Source: Mycolicibacterium hassiacum DSM 44199 (GTDB taxonomy: Bacteria > Actinomycetota > Actinomycetes > Mycobacteriales > Mycobacteriaceae). Taken from it: a stretch of DNA of 64,000 bases. A model generated the notes under the pieces. It ran no database searches, was not told the DNA's origin, and saw only the letters and a program-made list of their open reading frames with translations. Location: positions 3,906,001 to 3,970,000 of the forward strand of contig NZ_LR026975.1 in NCBI RefSeq assembly GCF_900603025.1, written 5' to 3'. The position numbers and the translations under genes are program-made. Numbering within the stretch: position 1 is the first letter of the stretch; each line of letters starts with the position of its first letter. Below, piece after piece: positions 1 to 8,177 of this stretch.

Positions 1-423
1 CACCTCGTCCCACTCCACCGGGACCGCGGTCTGCTCCAACCCGATCTCGGCGCCGTCGCCCAGCTCGGGCCCGCCGGTGTAGGGCGGGGTGAGCTGAACG
101 AACCTGGCGGCCACCAGGTTCGGCGAGATGATGACGGCCTTGGCGTCGGCCGGCACCTTGATGCCGTGATCGAGGGTCATGGTGACCTTGACGTCGGTGG
201 GCCGCGGCTCGATGGAGTCGATGGTGCCCACCGGCACGCCGACGATGCGCACCTCGTCGCCCGGATACAGGCCCACCGCCGACGTGAAGTAGGCGGTGAT
301 CTTGTGCCCGACCCGGGTCGGCCACACCAGGTACACCCCGGCCGCCAGCACGAGCGCCAGCACGACGGCCAACCCGGTGCGCAGCCGGCGGCCACGGTGG
401 ATGGACGGATTCGTATACGTCAT
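1..423 (-). CDS. mce4D: Mce4D, N-terminal part (cut by window start)
   Basis: Read directly on the minus strand from ATG at 423. The 141 visible codons start MTYTNPSIHRGRRLRTG, then one hydrophobic helix (about residues 17-34), then the start of an MCE domain (GLYPGDEVRIVGVPVG). Mce proteins are cell-envelope subunits of a lipid ABC importer; Mce4 imports cholesterol in mycobacteria. The start overlaps the mce4C stop as ATGA (420-423), so the two are translationally coupled. The stop and most of the protein lie outside the window. Assignment as the D subunit rests on position after A, B and C in the operon. Confidence 0.9.
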   Translation of the reverse strand, partial: MTYTNPSIHRGRRLRTGLAVVLALVLAAGVYLVWPTRVGHKITAYFTSAVGLYPGDEVRIVGVPVGTIDSIEPRPTDVKVTMTLDHGIKVPADAKAVIISPNLVAARFVQLTPPYTGGPELGDGAEIGLEQTAVPVEWDEV

Positions 424-1487
424 GGTGACTTCGGCCTAATGATCAGACGCTCGGAGATGTAGCCGCGCAGCATGTCGGCGAGGCTGTCGGGCAGCTTGCC
501 CGGCTGGAAGTAGAAGTCCAGCAGCACCTCGGCGATCGGCGCGGGCGGCAGACCGTACAGGTTGATCTGGAAGCCCGGACCCGAGCCGACCACCTCGCCG
601 AGCGCGGTGGCGTACGGTGGCAGCCGCTGCAGCGCCTCGTCGATGTGCGCGCGGCGCTCCAGTAGGTTGTCCATCACCAGGTTGAGCTTCTCCATCGCGG
701 GCTTGAACTCCCGCCGGTTGTCTGCAACGAACCCCGAGATCTGTTGGGACACATCGTCTATCCCGGCGATCAGGGTACTCAGCGCCTGACGCCGTTCGTC
801 GAGCGCGGCGAACAGCAGGTTGCCGTCGAGGATGAGCTTGTTCACCTGTTCGGCACGCTGGGCCAGCGTGTCGGACACGTTCTTGGCGTGCAGCAGCAAC
901 TGCTGCAACGCCTCGTCGCGCCGGTTGAGCGCGCGGGACAGGTTGGCCACGCCGTCGATCGCACTGCGCAGCTGCGGTGTCGCGTCCTGCAGTGCGCTGG
1001 TCAGCGTCTGCAACGCCTGCTCGAACTGCGCCTTGTCCAGGTCGGCGGTGCTGCGGCCGAGATCCTGCAGCGCGGTGTTGAGGGTGTAGGGCGTGGTGGT
1101 GCGGTCCTCGCCGATCACCCGCACGTCGCCGTTGCCCTTCGGGGTGACCGCCAGCGACTTCTCGCCCAGCACGGTGTCGGTCTTGATCGCGACCAGCGAC
1201 TGGTCACCGACCTTGATGCCGCGCTTGACGGTGAAGGTGACCTTGGCGAGGGCGCCGGCCAGTTCGACGCCGGTCACCTTGCCCACCGTGATCCCGGAGA
1301 TGTTGACCTCGTTGCCGGGTGAGATGCCCCCGGCGTCGCTGAAGTAGGCCTCGTAGGGCTTGCCCTGAGGCCAGAACGGCAGCCCGGTGTAGCCGAACGA
1401 CACCAGCACCAGGCAGGCGACCAGGAAGATCCCGAAGATGCCGGTGCGCAGCGGGTTCGACTCGTCCGGCCTATTCGTCGTCGACAA
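420..1487 (-). CDS. mce4C: Mce4C, MCE-family sterol import protein
   Basis: One N-terminal membrane helix (FGIFLVACLVLVSFGYTGL), then an MCE domain (YFSDAGGISPGNEVNISGI) and a long helical C-terminal half with many Q/L/A heptad-like stretches, the usual Mce layout. It forms part of the periplasm-spanning lipid conduit fed by the YrbE permeases. The open frame reaches 1526. I prefer the TTG at 1487 (about 355 aa) because a strong GGAGG lies about 9 nt upstream and this length is close to the family; GTG at 1496 is the alternative. The gene overlaps the end of mce4B by 17 nt and ends in ATGA with mce4D, so it belongs to one operon. Confidence 0.9.
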   Translation of the reverse strand: MSTTNRPDESNPLRTGIFGIFLVACLVLVSFGYTGLPFWPQGKPYEAYFSDAGGISPGNEVNISGITVGKVTGVELAGALAKVTFTVKRGIKVGDQSLVAIKTDTVLGEKSLAVTPKGNGDVRVIGEDRTTTPYTLNTALQDLGRSTADLDKAQFEQALQTLTSALQDATPQLRSAIDGVANLSRALNRRDEALQQLLLHAKNVSDTLAQRAEQVNKLILDGNLLFAALDERRQALSTLIAGIDDVSQQISGFVADNRREFKPAMEKLNLVMDNLLERRAHIDEALQRLPPYATALGEVVGSGPGFQINLYGLPPAPIAEVLLDFYFQPGKLPDSLADMLRGYISERLIIRPKSP

Positions 1488-2517
1488 CTGGCGCACACCT
1501 CCCCTTCGACGGATCGGGCGGCCCACCCAACGGGATCAGGATGTCGCTGCCGGCGGGCCCGTTGATCTTCAACCGCGTCGAGCAGTAGAAGATGTTGAAG
1601 AACGACCCGTAGGCGCCCAATGCGTTGAGCCGCAGGTAGTTCTCGGCCAGTGGCTCGATCACCTTGTTGACGTCGGCTTTGCGTTCGTCGAGGCGCTGCG
1701 CGAACGGCCGCACGTTCTCCAGCACCCCCTGGATCGGCCGGCGCGACTTGATCAGCATGTCGGTCAGGTCCCGCTCGGCGTTGGCCAGCGGCACAATGGC
1801 GCCGGCGATCGGGTCGCGGCCCTCGGCCAGCCCGGTGATCAGCTGCTGCAGCTGGTCGACCGCGGAGCTGAACTCCGCACCCTTCTCGTCGACCGTCGCG
1901 AGCACCTCGTTGAGGTGGGTGATGACGTCGCCGATCAGCTGGTCGCGGGCGGCCAGGTTCTGGGTGAACGCGCTGGTGCTGGCCAGCAGGTTGGACAGCG
2001 CCCCGCCCTCGCCCTGCAGCAGCTCGATGACCGCGCTGCTGATCTCGTTGATCTTCTCGCCGTCGAGGCCCTTGAGCACCGGGCGCAGCCCACCCAGCAG
2101 TGCGTCGAGGTCCAGCGCCGGCCGGGTGTTCTTCAGCGGAATCGTGCTGCCGGGCGGGAGTTTACGGAGTTCGCCCGGCTGCGCGGTGATCTCCAGATAG
2201 CGGTCGCCGACCAGGTTCTCGTAGCGGACGACGGCCTGGGTCGTCTCGTAGATCTGGTAACGCTTGTCGATGTCGAAGGTGACGGTGACGGTGTCGTTGT
2301 CCTCGTTGAGGCTGACCTTGTTGACCGTGCCCACCGGCACTCCCGCGATCCGCACGTCCTGGCCCGGCTTGAGCCGCGAGGCGTCGGAGAAGATCGCGTG
2401 ATAGGTGTTCTCGGAGGCGAACCGGAACTCCCCGAACACCACCACCAGCAGTGCGGCGACCAGCACCATCACCACGGTGAAGATGGAGACCTTCAGCAGC
2501 GTCCAGTCGCGGCGCAT
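1471..2517 (-). CDS. mce4B: Mce4B, MCE-family sterol import protein
   Basis: Start chosen at ATG 2517 (MRRDWTLLKVSIF), which has AAGGAG 8 nt upstream and gives 348 aa; an in-frame GTG at 2547 would add ten residues of unlikely sequence. A single membrane anchor (VSIFTVVMVLVAALLVVVFG) is followed by the MCE domain (LKPGQDVRIAGVPVGTVNKV) and a helical region of repeated hydrophobic heptads. Two cysteines near the C-terminus (YCST and GRCAP) could form a disulfide outside the membrane. It lies between mce4A and mce4C in the same operon. Role: subunit of the Mce4 cholesterol importer, by family and synteny. Confidence 0.92.
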   Translation of the reverse strand: MRRDWTLLKVSIFTVVMVLVAALLVVVFGEFRFASENTYHAIFSDASRLKPGQDVRIAGVPVGTVNKVSLNEDNDTVTVTFDIDKRYQIYETTQAVVRYENLVGDRYLEITAQPGELRKLPPGSTIPLKNTRPALDLDALLGGLRPVLKGLDGEKINEISSAVIELLQGEGGALSNLLASTSAFTQNLAARDQLIGDVITHLNEVLATVDEKGAEFSSAVDQLQQLITGLAEGRDPIAGAIVPLANAERDLTDMLIKSRRPIQGVLENVRPFAQRLDERKADVNKVIEPLAENYLRLNALGAYGSFFNIFYCSTRLKINGPAGSDILIPLGGPPDPSKGRCAPVVDDE

Positions 2518-2548
2518 CAGCCTCGCTCCTTGTTCGCGCACGCGCACA

Positions 2549-3748
2549 TCAGAAGTCGTCCCTCTCGGCGAACGCCCCGTTGAACAACCACTGCAGCGTC
2601 GACGGCGCGTCGAACTGCAGCTCGGTGTTCGGCTGATAGGGCACGTAGGCGTTGTCGGTGACCAGGAATGGTGAACGGTACCAGGACCCGCCGAACTGCT
2701 TGCTCGGAACGTTGGGCAGGCCCCGGCAGTTCGGGCCGCCGGAGGCGTTGACGATCGGCAGGCTCTCCGGATAGGTGTAGCCCGGCGACCCCGGCAGGAA
2801 GTTCGACGACACGAACAGGCCCGGCCGGATGCCGCCGATGATCGGGGCGAACCGGTCGACCGCCAGCGCGGTGCCCTCGAACACGCAGCCGAATTCCGGC
2901 GAATAGTCCGCGGCCACCTTCAGCGGTGCCCGCAGCCGCTGGACCGCGGCGATGTAGTCGTCCGCACCCGGTTCGAGGGTGGCGGTGCCGTTGTCGGCCA
3001 GCCCGGTGGCGGCCAGCAGCGTGGCGTTGAGGTTGTCCTGCTGATCGACGATCGTGTTGCTGATCGTCGGGGCGTTGCTGATGATCCGGGCGATGTCGGG
3101 CCCGGCGTCGCCGTAGACGTTGGCCACCGCAGCGGTGCGGCGCAGATCCTCCTGCAGCGTCGGCAGCTTCGGATTCAGTTGTTGCAGATACTGATTCAGC
3201 CCGGCCAGGGTGGCGCCCAGGTTGTCACCGTTGCCGCGCAGCCCCTCGGCCAGCGCGGTCAGCGTGGCGTTGAGGTTGATCGGGTCGATCTTGTTCAGCA
3301 GCTCGATCAGGGTCTGGAACAACGTGTTGACCTCGAGCTGCACGTCGCGCGCGGCGACCATGGCGCCGGGCCGCAACGAGCCCTCGGGGCGTTCGGGACG
3401 CAGGAACTCGACCGATTTGGCGCCGAACACCGTGGAGCTCGCGATCCGCACCGTGGCGTTGGCGGGAATGTAGCGCAGCTCGGCGCGGTTGATCGCCAGC
3501 GTGAGTTTGGCCTGATCCCCGGCGTACTGGATGTCTTCGACCTTGCCCACCTGCACGCCGCGGTACTTCACCTTGGCGTCGCGTTCCATCACCAGGCCCG
3601 CGCGCGGCGCCATCACGGTGACGGTCTCGACCGGGGTGAACGCCGCGGTGTAGGCCAGATAGGTGAACACGGTGGCCCCCACCAGCACAGCCGCCAGGAT
3701 CGCGGCGGCGATCCGCACATGACTGCGTTTGGTCTCACCCCGGGCCAT
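2549..3748 (-). CDS. mce4A: Mce4A, MCE-family sterol import protein
   Basis: From ATG 3748 (MARGETKRSHVRIAAAILAAV) the protein is 399 aa, close to the ~400 aa expected of Mce4A; a GGTGGGGAC lies just upstream. GTG 3760 is an alternative that would abut yrbE4B. It has a membrane anchor at about residues 12-34, an MCE domain (AGLVMERDAKVKYRGVQVGKV), a helical middle, and a C-terminal region with paired cysteines (FGCVFEG, GPNCRGL). First mce gene after the permeases, as in the canonical yrbEA-yrbEB-mceA-F order. Expected to act in the cell envelope, handing sterol to the YrbE4 permease. Confidence 0.93.
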   Translation of the reverse strand: MARGETKRSHVRIAAAILAAVLVGATVFTYLAYTAAFTPVETVTVMAPRAGLVMERDAKVKYRGVQVGKVEDIQYAGDQAKLTLAINRAELRYIPANATVRIASSTVFGAKSVEFLRPERPEGSLRPGAMVAARDVQLEVNTLFQTLIELLNKIDPINLNATLTALAEGLRGNGDNLGATLAGLNQYLQQLNPKLPTLQEDLRRTAAVANVYGDAGPDIARIISNAPTISNTIVDQQDNLNATLLAATGLADNGTATLEPGADDYIAAVQRLRAPLKVAADYSPEFGCVFEGTALAVDRFAPIIGGIRPGLFVSSNFLPGSPGYTYPESLPIVNASGGPNCRGLPNVPSKQFGGSWYRSPFLVTDNAYVPYQPNTELQFDAPSTLQWLFNGAFAERDDF

Positions 3749-3760
3749 AGCTGTCCCCAC

Positions 3761-4603
3761 CTACCCGGAAAGGTTGAAGTTGCCGGACGCGCCGTAGACG
3801 GCGAGTGAGATGAACAGGGTAATGGTCACCACCACGATGAGCGAGGTGCGCACCGCCTGGCCCACCGCGATACCGACACCGACCGGGCCGCCGGAGGCGT
3901 TGTAGCCGTAGTAGGTGTGCACCAGCATGACCGCGATCGCCATGACGATCGCCTGCAGGAACGACCACAGCAGATCCGTCGGCACCAGGAAGGTGTTGAA
4001 GTAGTGGTCATAGAGGCCGGCGGACTGATCGTTGACGAACACCGTGGTGAACCGCGCCGCGAAGAACGCCGCCAGCACCGACAGCGAGTACAGCGGAATG
4101 ATCGCGATCAGCCCGGCCATCAGCCGGGTGGACACCAGGTACGACACCGAGTGCACCGCCATCGACTCGACCGCGTCGATCTCCTCGGAGACCCGCATGG
4201 CGCCCAACTGCGCGGTGGTGCCCGCCCCGATGGTCGCGGCCAGCGCGATGCCGGCGATGACCGGGGCGACGATGCGCACGTTGAGGAACGCCGACAGGAA
4301 GCCGGTGAGCGCCTCGATGCCGATGTTGCCCAGCGACGAGTAGCCCTGCACCGCGATGACGCCGCCGGAGGCCAGGGTCAGGAAGGTGGCGACGCCGACG
4401 GTGCCGCCGATCATCACCAGCGCCCCGGTGCCCAGGGTCATCTCGGCTATCAGACGGATCATCTCCCGGCGGTAGCGGGTGACGGCGCTGGGGATGTAGC
4501 GGATCGTCCGGCCGTAGAACAGCGCCTGCTCACCGAAGCTGTCGACGAACTTCGGCACGCCGCGGAAAACGCGGCGCAACCGGACCGTGACGTCGTAACT
4601 CAC
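3761..4603 (-). CDS. yrbE4B: YrbE4B, MlaE-type permease of the Mce4 importer
   Basis: 280 aa, GTG start. Several hydrophobic segments (TGALVMIGGTVGVATFLTL, VIAGIALAATIGAGTTAQLG, LIAIIPLYSLSVLAAFF, LIVVVTITLFISLAVYGA) and the MlaE/YrbE signature around GAGTTAQLGAMRVSEEIDA with MAVHSVSYLVSTRLMAG after it, thought to contact the Mce ATPase. It pairs with YrbE4A in the inner membrane. It follows yrbE4A by 7 nt and precedes mce4A by 12 nt, so it is cotranscribed. Function in cholesterol uptake is inferred from family and synteny. Confidence 0.95.
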   Translation of the reverse strand: MSYDVTVRLRRVFRGVPKFVDSFGEQALFYGRTIRYIPSAVTRYRREMIRLIAEMTLGTGALVMIGGTVGVATFLTLASGGVIAVQGYSSLGNIGIEALTGFLSAFLNVRIVAPVIAGIALAATIGAGTTAQLGAMRVSEEIDAVESMAVHSVSYLVSTRLMAGLIAIIPLYSLSVLAAFFAARFTTVFVNDQSAGLYDHYFNTFLVPTDLLWSFLQAIVMAIAVMLVHTYYGYNASGGPVGVGIAVGQAVRTSLIVVVTITLFISLAVYGASGNFNLSG

Positions 4604-4610
4604 CGCTCGA

Positions 4611-5375
4611 TCACCGCACCAATACCCGGACGCCGATCGCGGTCATGATCACGTTGATCACGAACAGGCAGATGAAGGCGTAGACCACGGTTTCGTTCAC
4701 CGCGTTGCCCACCCCCTTCGGACCGCCCTTGACCGTCAGCCCGCGGTAGCAACCGACCAGTCCCGCCACCACTCCGAACAGCAGGGCCTTGATCTCGGCG
4801 AGCACCAACTCGCCCAGCCCGGTGAGCACGGTCAGCCCGTTGATGAACGCTCCCGGGTTGACGCCCTGCAGGAAGACGGAGAACACATAGCCGCCGGACA
4901 GGCCGATGATGCAGACCAGACCGTTGAGCAGCAACGCGACGAAGGTCGAGGCCAGCACGCGCGGCACGACCAGGCGCTGGATCGGATCGATGCCCAGCAC
5001 CCGCATCGCGTCGATCTCCTCCCGGATGGTGCGCGCCCCGAGGTCCGCGCAGATCGCCGTGGCGCCCGCGCCGGCCACCACCAGCACGGTACAGACCGGG
5101 CCGAGCTGGGTGATGGTGCCGAACGCGGTGCCCGCCCCGGACAGGTCGGCGGCGCCGATCTCGCGCAGCAGGATGTTGAGCGTGAACGCCACCAGCACGG
5201 TGAACGGGATCGCCACCAACAGGGTGGGCACCAGCGAGACCCGGGCGATCGTCCAGGTCTGCTCGAGGAACTCCCGGAACTGGAACGGCCGCCGAAACAT
5301 CTTGGCGAACGTGTCCAAGGACATCTCGACGAACCCGCCCACAGCCCTCGCCGGTGCCGCAAGCTGTTCGATCAA
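4611..5375 (-). CDS. yrbE4A: YrbE4A, MlaE-type permease of the Mce4 importer
   Basis: 254 aa, the usual length for YrbE4A. The frame opens with TTG at 5375 (MIEQLAAPARAVGGFVEMS), preceded by GAGCCGAGG. Multiple hydrophobic segments and the permease motif (GAGATAICADLGARTIREEIDAMRVLG, residues ~100-127) match the MlaE/YrbE family. First gene of the mce4 operon; the 277-bp region upstream carries two KstR-type boxes, so it is the probable entry point of KstR-controlled transcription. Its partner YrbE4B follows at once. Confidence 0.95.
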   Translation of the reverse strand: MIEQLAAPARAVGGFVEMSLDTFAKMFRRPFQFREFLEQTWTIARVSLVPTLLVAIPFTVLVAFTLNILLREIGAADLSGAGTAFGTITQLGPVCTVLVVAGAGATAICADLGARTIREEIDAMRVLGIDPIQRLVVPRVLASTFVALLLNGLVCIIGLSGGYVFSVFLQGVNPGAFINGLTVLTGLGELVLAEIKALLFGVVAGLVGCYRGLTVKGGPKGVGNAVNETVVYAFICLFVINVIMTAIGVRVLVR

Positions 5376-5510
5376 CCTCGGCTCCGTTCTCGGGACGGGG
5401 GGTCCGTGCGCATCGGCGAACTAATCGGCGAACTATCCGAATACCGTTGGCGCAGCAGGTTTGTTACCCCTGGTTTCGCGTTACTGGGTCGTGAGCCGGA
5501 TCATAATAAC

Positions 5511-5524
5511 TAGAACACGTTCGC
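5511..5524. promoter_or_regulatory. KstR-like operator, imperfect
   Basis: TAGAACACGTTCGC fits TnnAACnnGTTnnA except for the last base. It lies 136 bp upstream of yrbE4A and 76 bp from a perfect box at 5600, so it may be a second, weaker site. Confidence 0.6.
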
Positions 5525-5599
5525 AGTGTCAAAGAACGTCGATTACCAACACCGGTGTAAAAAAAGTGCTGGTCAGGGCCGGTGTGACCCACGTCATTC

Positions 5600-5613
5600 T
5601 AGAACGTGTTCTA
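5600..5613. promoter_or_regulatory. KstR operator of the mce4 operon
   Basis: TAGAACGTGTTCTA matches the KstR consensus TnnAACnnGTTnnA exactly and is almost fully palindromic with its flanks (CTAGAAC..GTTCTAG). It lies about 225 bp upstream of yrbE4A. KstR is the TetR-family repressor of mycobacterial sterol catabolism, relieved by cholesterol-derived CoA thioesters. Confidence 0.85.
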
Positions 5614-5652
5614 GTCCCGTCCGGCGGGCGGAGAAGTAGACCTCCGGTCTCG

Positions 5653-6564
5653 TCAGGACATCAGGGCGGTCGCCGCGAAGGTGCGGTCGAGCGGGCGCTC
5701 AGCAAAGTAGTTCTGCAACGTCTCCGACAGCGCCGCCGGATCCCACGCGTCCGCATCCGCGGTGAACTGTGCCTCCACCGCCGGCGCAGCAACCAGCGTC
5801 ACCGTCGGACCGTAGACGATGAACAGTTGCCCGTTGACCCGCTCCGAGGCCGGCGAGGCCAAGAACCGGACCAGCTTGACCACGTGCTCGGGCGAAAGCG
5901 GATCGATCTGCCCCTCCGGCAGGTCGGGCGCCTCGCCGAACACCTCGGCGGTCATCGCGGTCCGGGCCCGCGGGGCGATCGCGTTGGCCCGTACCCCGTA
6001 GCGCTCCAGCGCGCGGGCCGCCGACAGCGTCAACGCGGTGATGCCGGCCTTGGCCGCGCCGTAGTTGGCCTGCCCGACGGGGCCGACCAACCCGGCTTCG
6101 GACGACGTGTTGATGATCCGGCCGTAGACCGTGCCGTCGTTCTGCTTGGCCTGCGCACGCCAGTACGCCGCCGCGTTGCGAGTGAGCAGGAAGTGACCGC
6201 GCAGGTGGACACGGATCACCGCGTCGAAGTCCTCGTCGGTCATGTTGAACAGCATCCGGTCCCGGGTGATCCCGGCGTTGTTCACGACGATGTTCAGACC
6301 GCCGAGCCCCTCGGCGGTCTGAACGAGTTCATCGGCGGTCGCCCGCTCGCCGATGTCCCCCGCCACCGCGACGCCCTTGGCGCCCGCGGCGGCGATCTCG
6401 TCGAGCACATCGGAGCGCTCCAACGCGCCCGCGATGTCGTTCACCACGACCGTCGCGCCCGCTCGGGCCAGGCCGATCGCCTCGGCGCGACCCAGTCCGC
6501 CGGCCGCGCCGGTGACCACCGCAACGCGCCCGGTCAGATCGTTGGCATCAGTGTCGTGGCTCAT
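5653..6564 (-). CDS. hsd4A: Hsd4A, short-chain 3-hydroxyacyl-CoA/17-beta-hydroxysteroid dehydrogenase
   Basis: 303 aa classical SDR. The NAD-binding glycine motif GAAGGLG is near residue 20, NNAG near residue 95, and the catalytic region has SSEAGLVG followed by YGAAK (Tyr and Lys). The C-terminal extension (about residues 240-303) resembles that of peroxisomal multifunctional-enzyme-type dehydrogenases. The M. tuberculosis counterpart at this position is Rv3502c, which oxidises the 3-hydroxyacyl-CoA in sterol side-chain beta-oxidation and has 17-beta-hydroxysteroid activity in vitro. Same strand as fdxD upstream (49-nt gap) and followed by the mce4 operon. Start ATG 6564. Confidence 0.9.
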   Translation of the reverse strand: MSHDTDANDLTGRVAVVTGAAGGLGRAEAIGLARAGATVVVNDIAGALERSDVLDEIAAAGAKGVAVAGDIGERATADELVQTAEGLGGLNIVVNNAGITRDRMLFNMTDEDFDAVIRVHLRGHFLLTRNAAAYWRAQAKQNDGTVYGRIINTSSEAGLVGPVGQANYGAAKAGITALTLSAARALERYGVRANAIAPRARTAMTAEVFGEAPDLPEGQIDPLSPEHVVKLVRFLASPASERVNGQLFIVYGPTVTLVAAPAVEAQFTADADAWDPAALSETLQNYFAERPLDRTFAATALMS

Positions 6565-6613
6565 CTTGCTCCTCGCGTATGCGGCTAGTTGACGGACTGG
6601 TTGACGAATACCT

Positions 6614-6805
6614 CTAGTCGCGGCGGTTCAGTGCGGCCCGCGGGCACTCGTTGATCGCCTGCTCGGCCAGTTCCTCCATCCCCGCGGGAACCGGATCGTG
6701 CTTGACGACCGCGTAGTCCTCGTCATCCAGCTCGAACAGGTCGGGGGCGATCCCCACGCAGACCGCGTTGCCCTCACAACGATCTCGGTCGACTTCCACT
6801 CGCAT
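6614..6805 (-). CDS. fdxD: FdxD, small 3Fe-4S-type ferredoxin
   Basis: 63 aa. Cluster ligands are visible at Cys10 and Cys16 (CEGNAVC) and Cys54 (ECP). The centre of the first motif lacks the extra cysteine of 4Fe-4S proteins, so a [3Fe-4S] cluster is expected, as in actinobacterial ferredoxins that serve P450s. It is divergent from fadE26 across a KstR box at 6873-6886 and sits next to hsd4A, matching Rv3503c. Likely electron donor to a sterol-pathway oxygenase; the partner is not shown by sequence. Confidence 0.9.
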   Translation of the reverse strand: MRVEVDRDRCEGNAVCVGIAPDLFELDDEDYAVVKHDPVPAGMEELAEQAINECPRAALNRRD

Positions 6806-6872
6806 CTGAACCTCCTTGGCGGTTGCCTGTCGGGTTGCCCCCTCAGTGTGGCACCGCTCTGGACCCCAAGAC

Positions 6873-6886
6873 TAGAACGTGTTACA
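6873..6886. promoter_or_regulatory. KstR operator between fdxD and fadE26
   Basis: TAGAACGTGTTACA matches TnnAACnnGTTnnA. It lies in the divergent gap, 68 bp from the fdxD start and 73 bp from the fadE26 start, and could control both directions. Confidence 0.85.
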
Positions 6887-6958
6887 ACGTGGGGTGAACC
6901 CGGGCCTGGGCTGGGGCCCGGGTCTCAGCTGGTGCCTCCTGAAAGGTAGGACAAGCCC

Positions 6959-8149
6959 ATGCGAATCGGCTACACGCCAGAACAAGAGGAGTTGCGCCGC
7001 GAACTGCGCTCCTACTTCAGCAGACTGATGACGCCGGAGCGCGCCGAGGCACTGGCGAGCAACGACGGCGAGATGGGCCGCGGCAACGTCTACCGCGAGA
7101 CGGTGCGTGAACTGGGCAAGGACGGCTGGCTGACGCTGAACTGGCCCAAGGAGTACGGCGGTCAGGAGCGGTCGGCGATGGACGCGCTTATCTTCAACGA
7201 CGAGGCGGCGATCGCCAGCGTCCCGGTGCCGTTCTTGACCATCAACAGCGTTGCGCCGACGATCATGCACTTCGGCACCGAGGAGCAGAAGAAGTTCTTC
7301 CTGCCGCGGATCGCCGCCGGGGAGTTGCACTTCTCCATCGGCTACTCCGAACCGGGCGCGGGCACCGACCTGGCCTCGCTGCGCACCACCGCGGTGCGCG
7401 ACGGCGACGAGTACGTCATCAACGGCCAGAAGATGTGGACCAGCCTCATCGCCTACGCCGACTACGTGTGGCTGGCGGTGCGCACCAACCCGGAGGCCAA
7501 GAAGCACCGCGGCATCTCGGTGCTGATCGTGCCGACCACCGCCAAGGGCTTCTCGTGGACCCCGGTGCACACCATGGCCGGGGTGGACACCAGCGCCACC
7601 TACTACCAGGACGTGCGGGTACCGGTGACCAACCTCGTCGGCCAGGAGAACGACGGCTGGAAACTGGTGACCAACCAGCTCAACCACGAGCGCGTCGCAC
7701 TGGTGTCGGCTCAGCCGATCTTCGTGGCACTCAACGCTGTTCGCGAATGGGCGCAGAACACCAAGGACCACCACGGCAAGCGGTGGATCGACAACGAGTG
7801 GGTGCAACTGAACCTGGCCCGGGTGCACGCCAAGGCCGAGGTGCTCAAGCTGATCAACTGGGAGATCGCGTCCTCCGCCGACTCCGCTGATGCCACCCTG
7901 GGCCCGGCGGACGCCTCCGCGGCCAAGGTGTACGGCACCGAGCTGGCGACCGAGGCGTATCGGCTGTTGATGGAGGTGCTCGGCACGGCGGCCACCCTAC
8001 GGGCGGACTCGCACGGGGTGCTGCTGCGCGGGCGCGTCGAGCGCATGCACCGGTCGTGTCTGATCCTGACCTTCGGTGGCGGCACCAACGAGATTCAGCG
8101 CGACATCATCGGCATGGTGGCCCTGGGCCTGCCCCGGGTGAATCGGTAA
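6959..8149 (+). CDS. fadE26: FadE26 (ChsE4), acyl-CoA dehydrogenase for sterol side chain
   Basis: 396 aa with full acyl-CoA dehydrogenase layout: N-terminal helical domain, FAD-binding beta domain with GYSEPGAGTDLASLRT and KMWTS, and the C-terminal helical domain ending in FGGGTNEIQRDIIGMVALG. M. tuberculosis Rv3504 (FadE26) forms an alpha2-beta2 enzyme with FadE27 (Rv3505), known as ChsE4-ChsE5, which dehydrogenates 3-oxocholest-4-en-26-oyl-CoA. fadE27 follows 28 nt downstream. A GAAAGGTAGGA ribosome site precedes ATG 6959. First gene of a KstR-box-driven operon. Confidence 0.95.
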   Translation: MRIGYTPEQEELRRELRSYFSRLMTPERAEALASNDGEMGRGNVYRETVRELGKDGWLTLNWPKEYGGQERSAMDALIFNDEAAIASVPVPFLTINSVAPTIMHFGTEEQKKFFLPRIAAGELHFSIGYSEPGAGTDLASLRTTAVRDGDEYVINGQKMWTSLIAYADYVWLAVRTNPEAKKHRGISVLIVPTTAKGFSWTPVHTMAGVDTSATYYQDVRVPVTNLVGQENDGWKLVTNQLNHERVALVSAQPIFVALNAVREWAQNTKDHHGKRWIDNEWVQLNLARVHAKAEVLKLINWEIASSADSADATLGPADASAAKVYGTELATEAYRLLMEVLGTAATLRADSHGVLLRGRVERMHRSCLILTFGGGTNEIQRDIIGMVALGLPRVNR

Positions 8150-8170
8150 GGCCCCGGGTGGATCGGTAAG
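8131..8170 (+). repeat. 20-bp tandem duplication across the fadE26 stop
   Basis: GCCCCGGGTGAATCGGTAAG (8131-8150) is followed directly by a copy with one change (8151-8170). The first copy contains the last codons and TAA of fadE26; the second lies between fadE26 and fadE27 and repeats the stop. Confidence 0.9.
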
Positions 8171-8177
8171 GACAGAC

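Larger units (their letters stand above)
5376..5652. promoter_or_regulatory. mce4 promoter region between hsd4A and yrbE4A
   Basis: 277 bp with no credible gene. It is more AT-rich than its surroundings and holds two KstR-like boxes (5511-5524 and 5600-5613) and a 10-bp palindrome ACACCGGTGT at 5549-5558 between them. hsd4A ends at 5653 and yrbE4A starts at 5375, so this must contain the mce4 promoter. No exact transcription start can be given. Confidence 0.75.
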
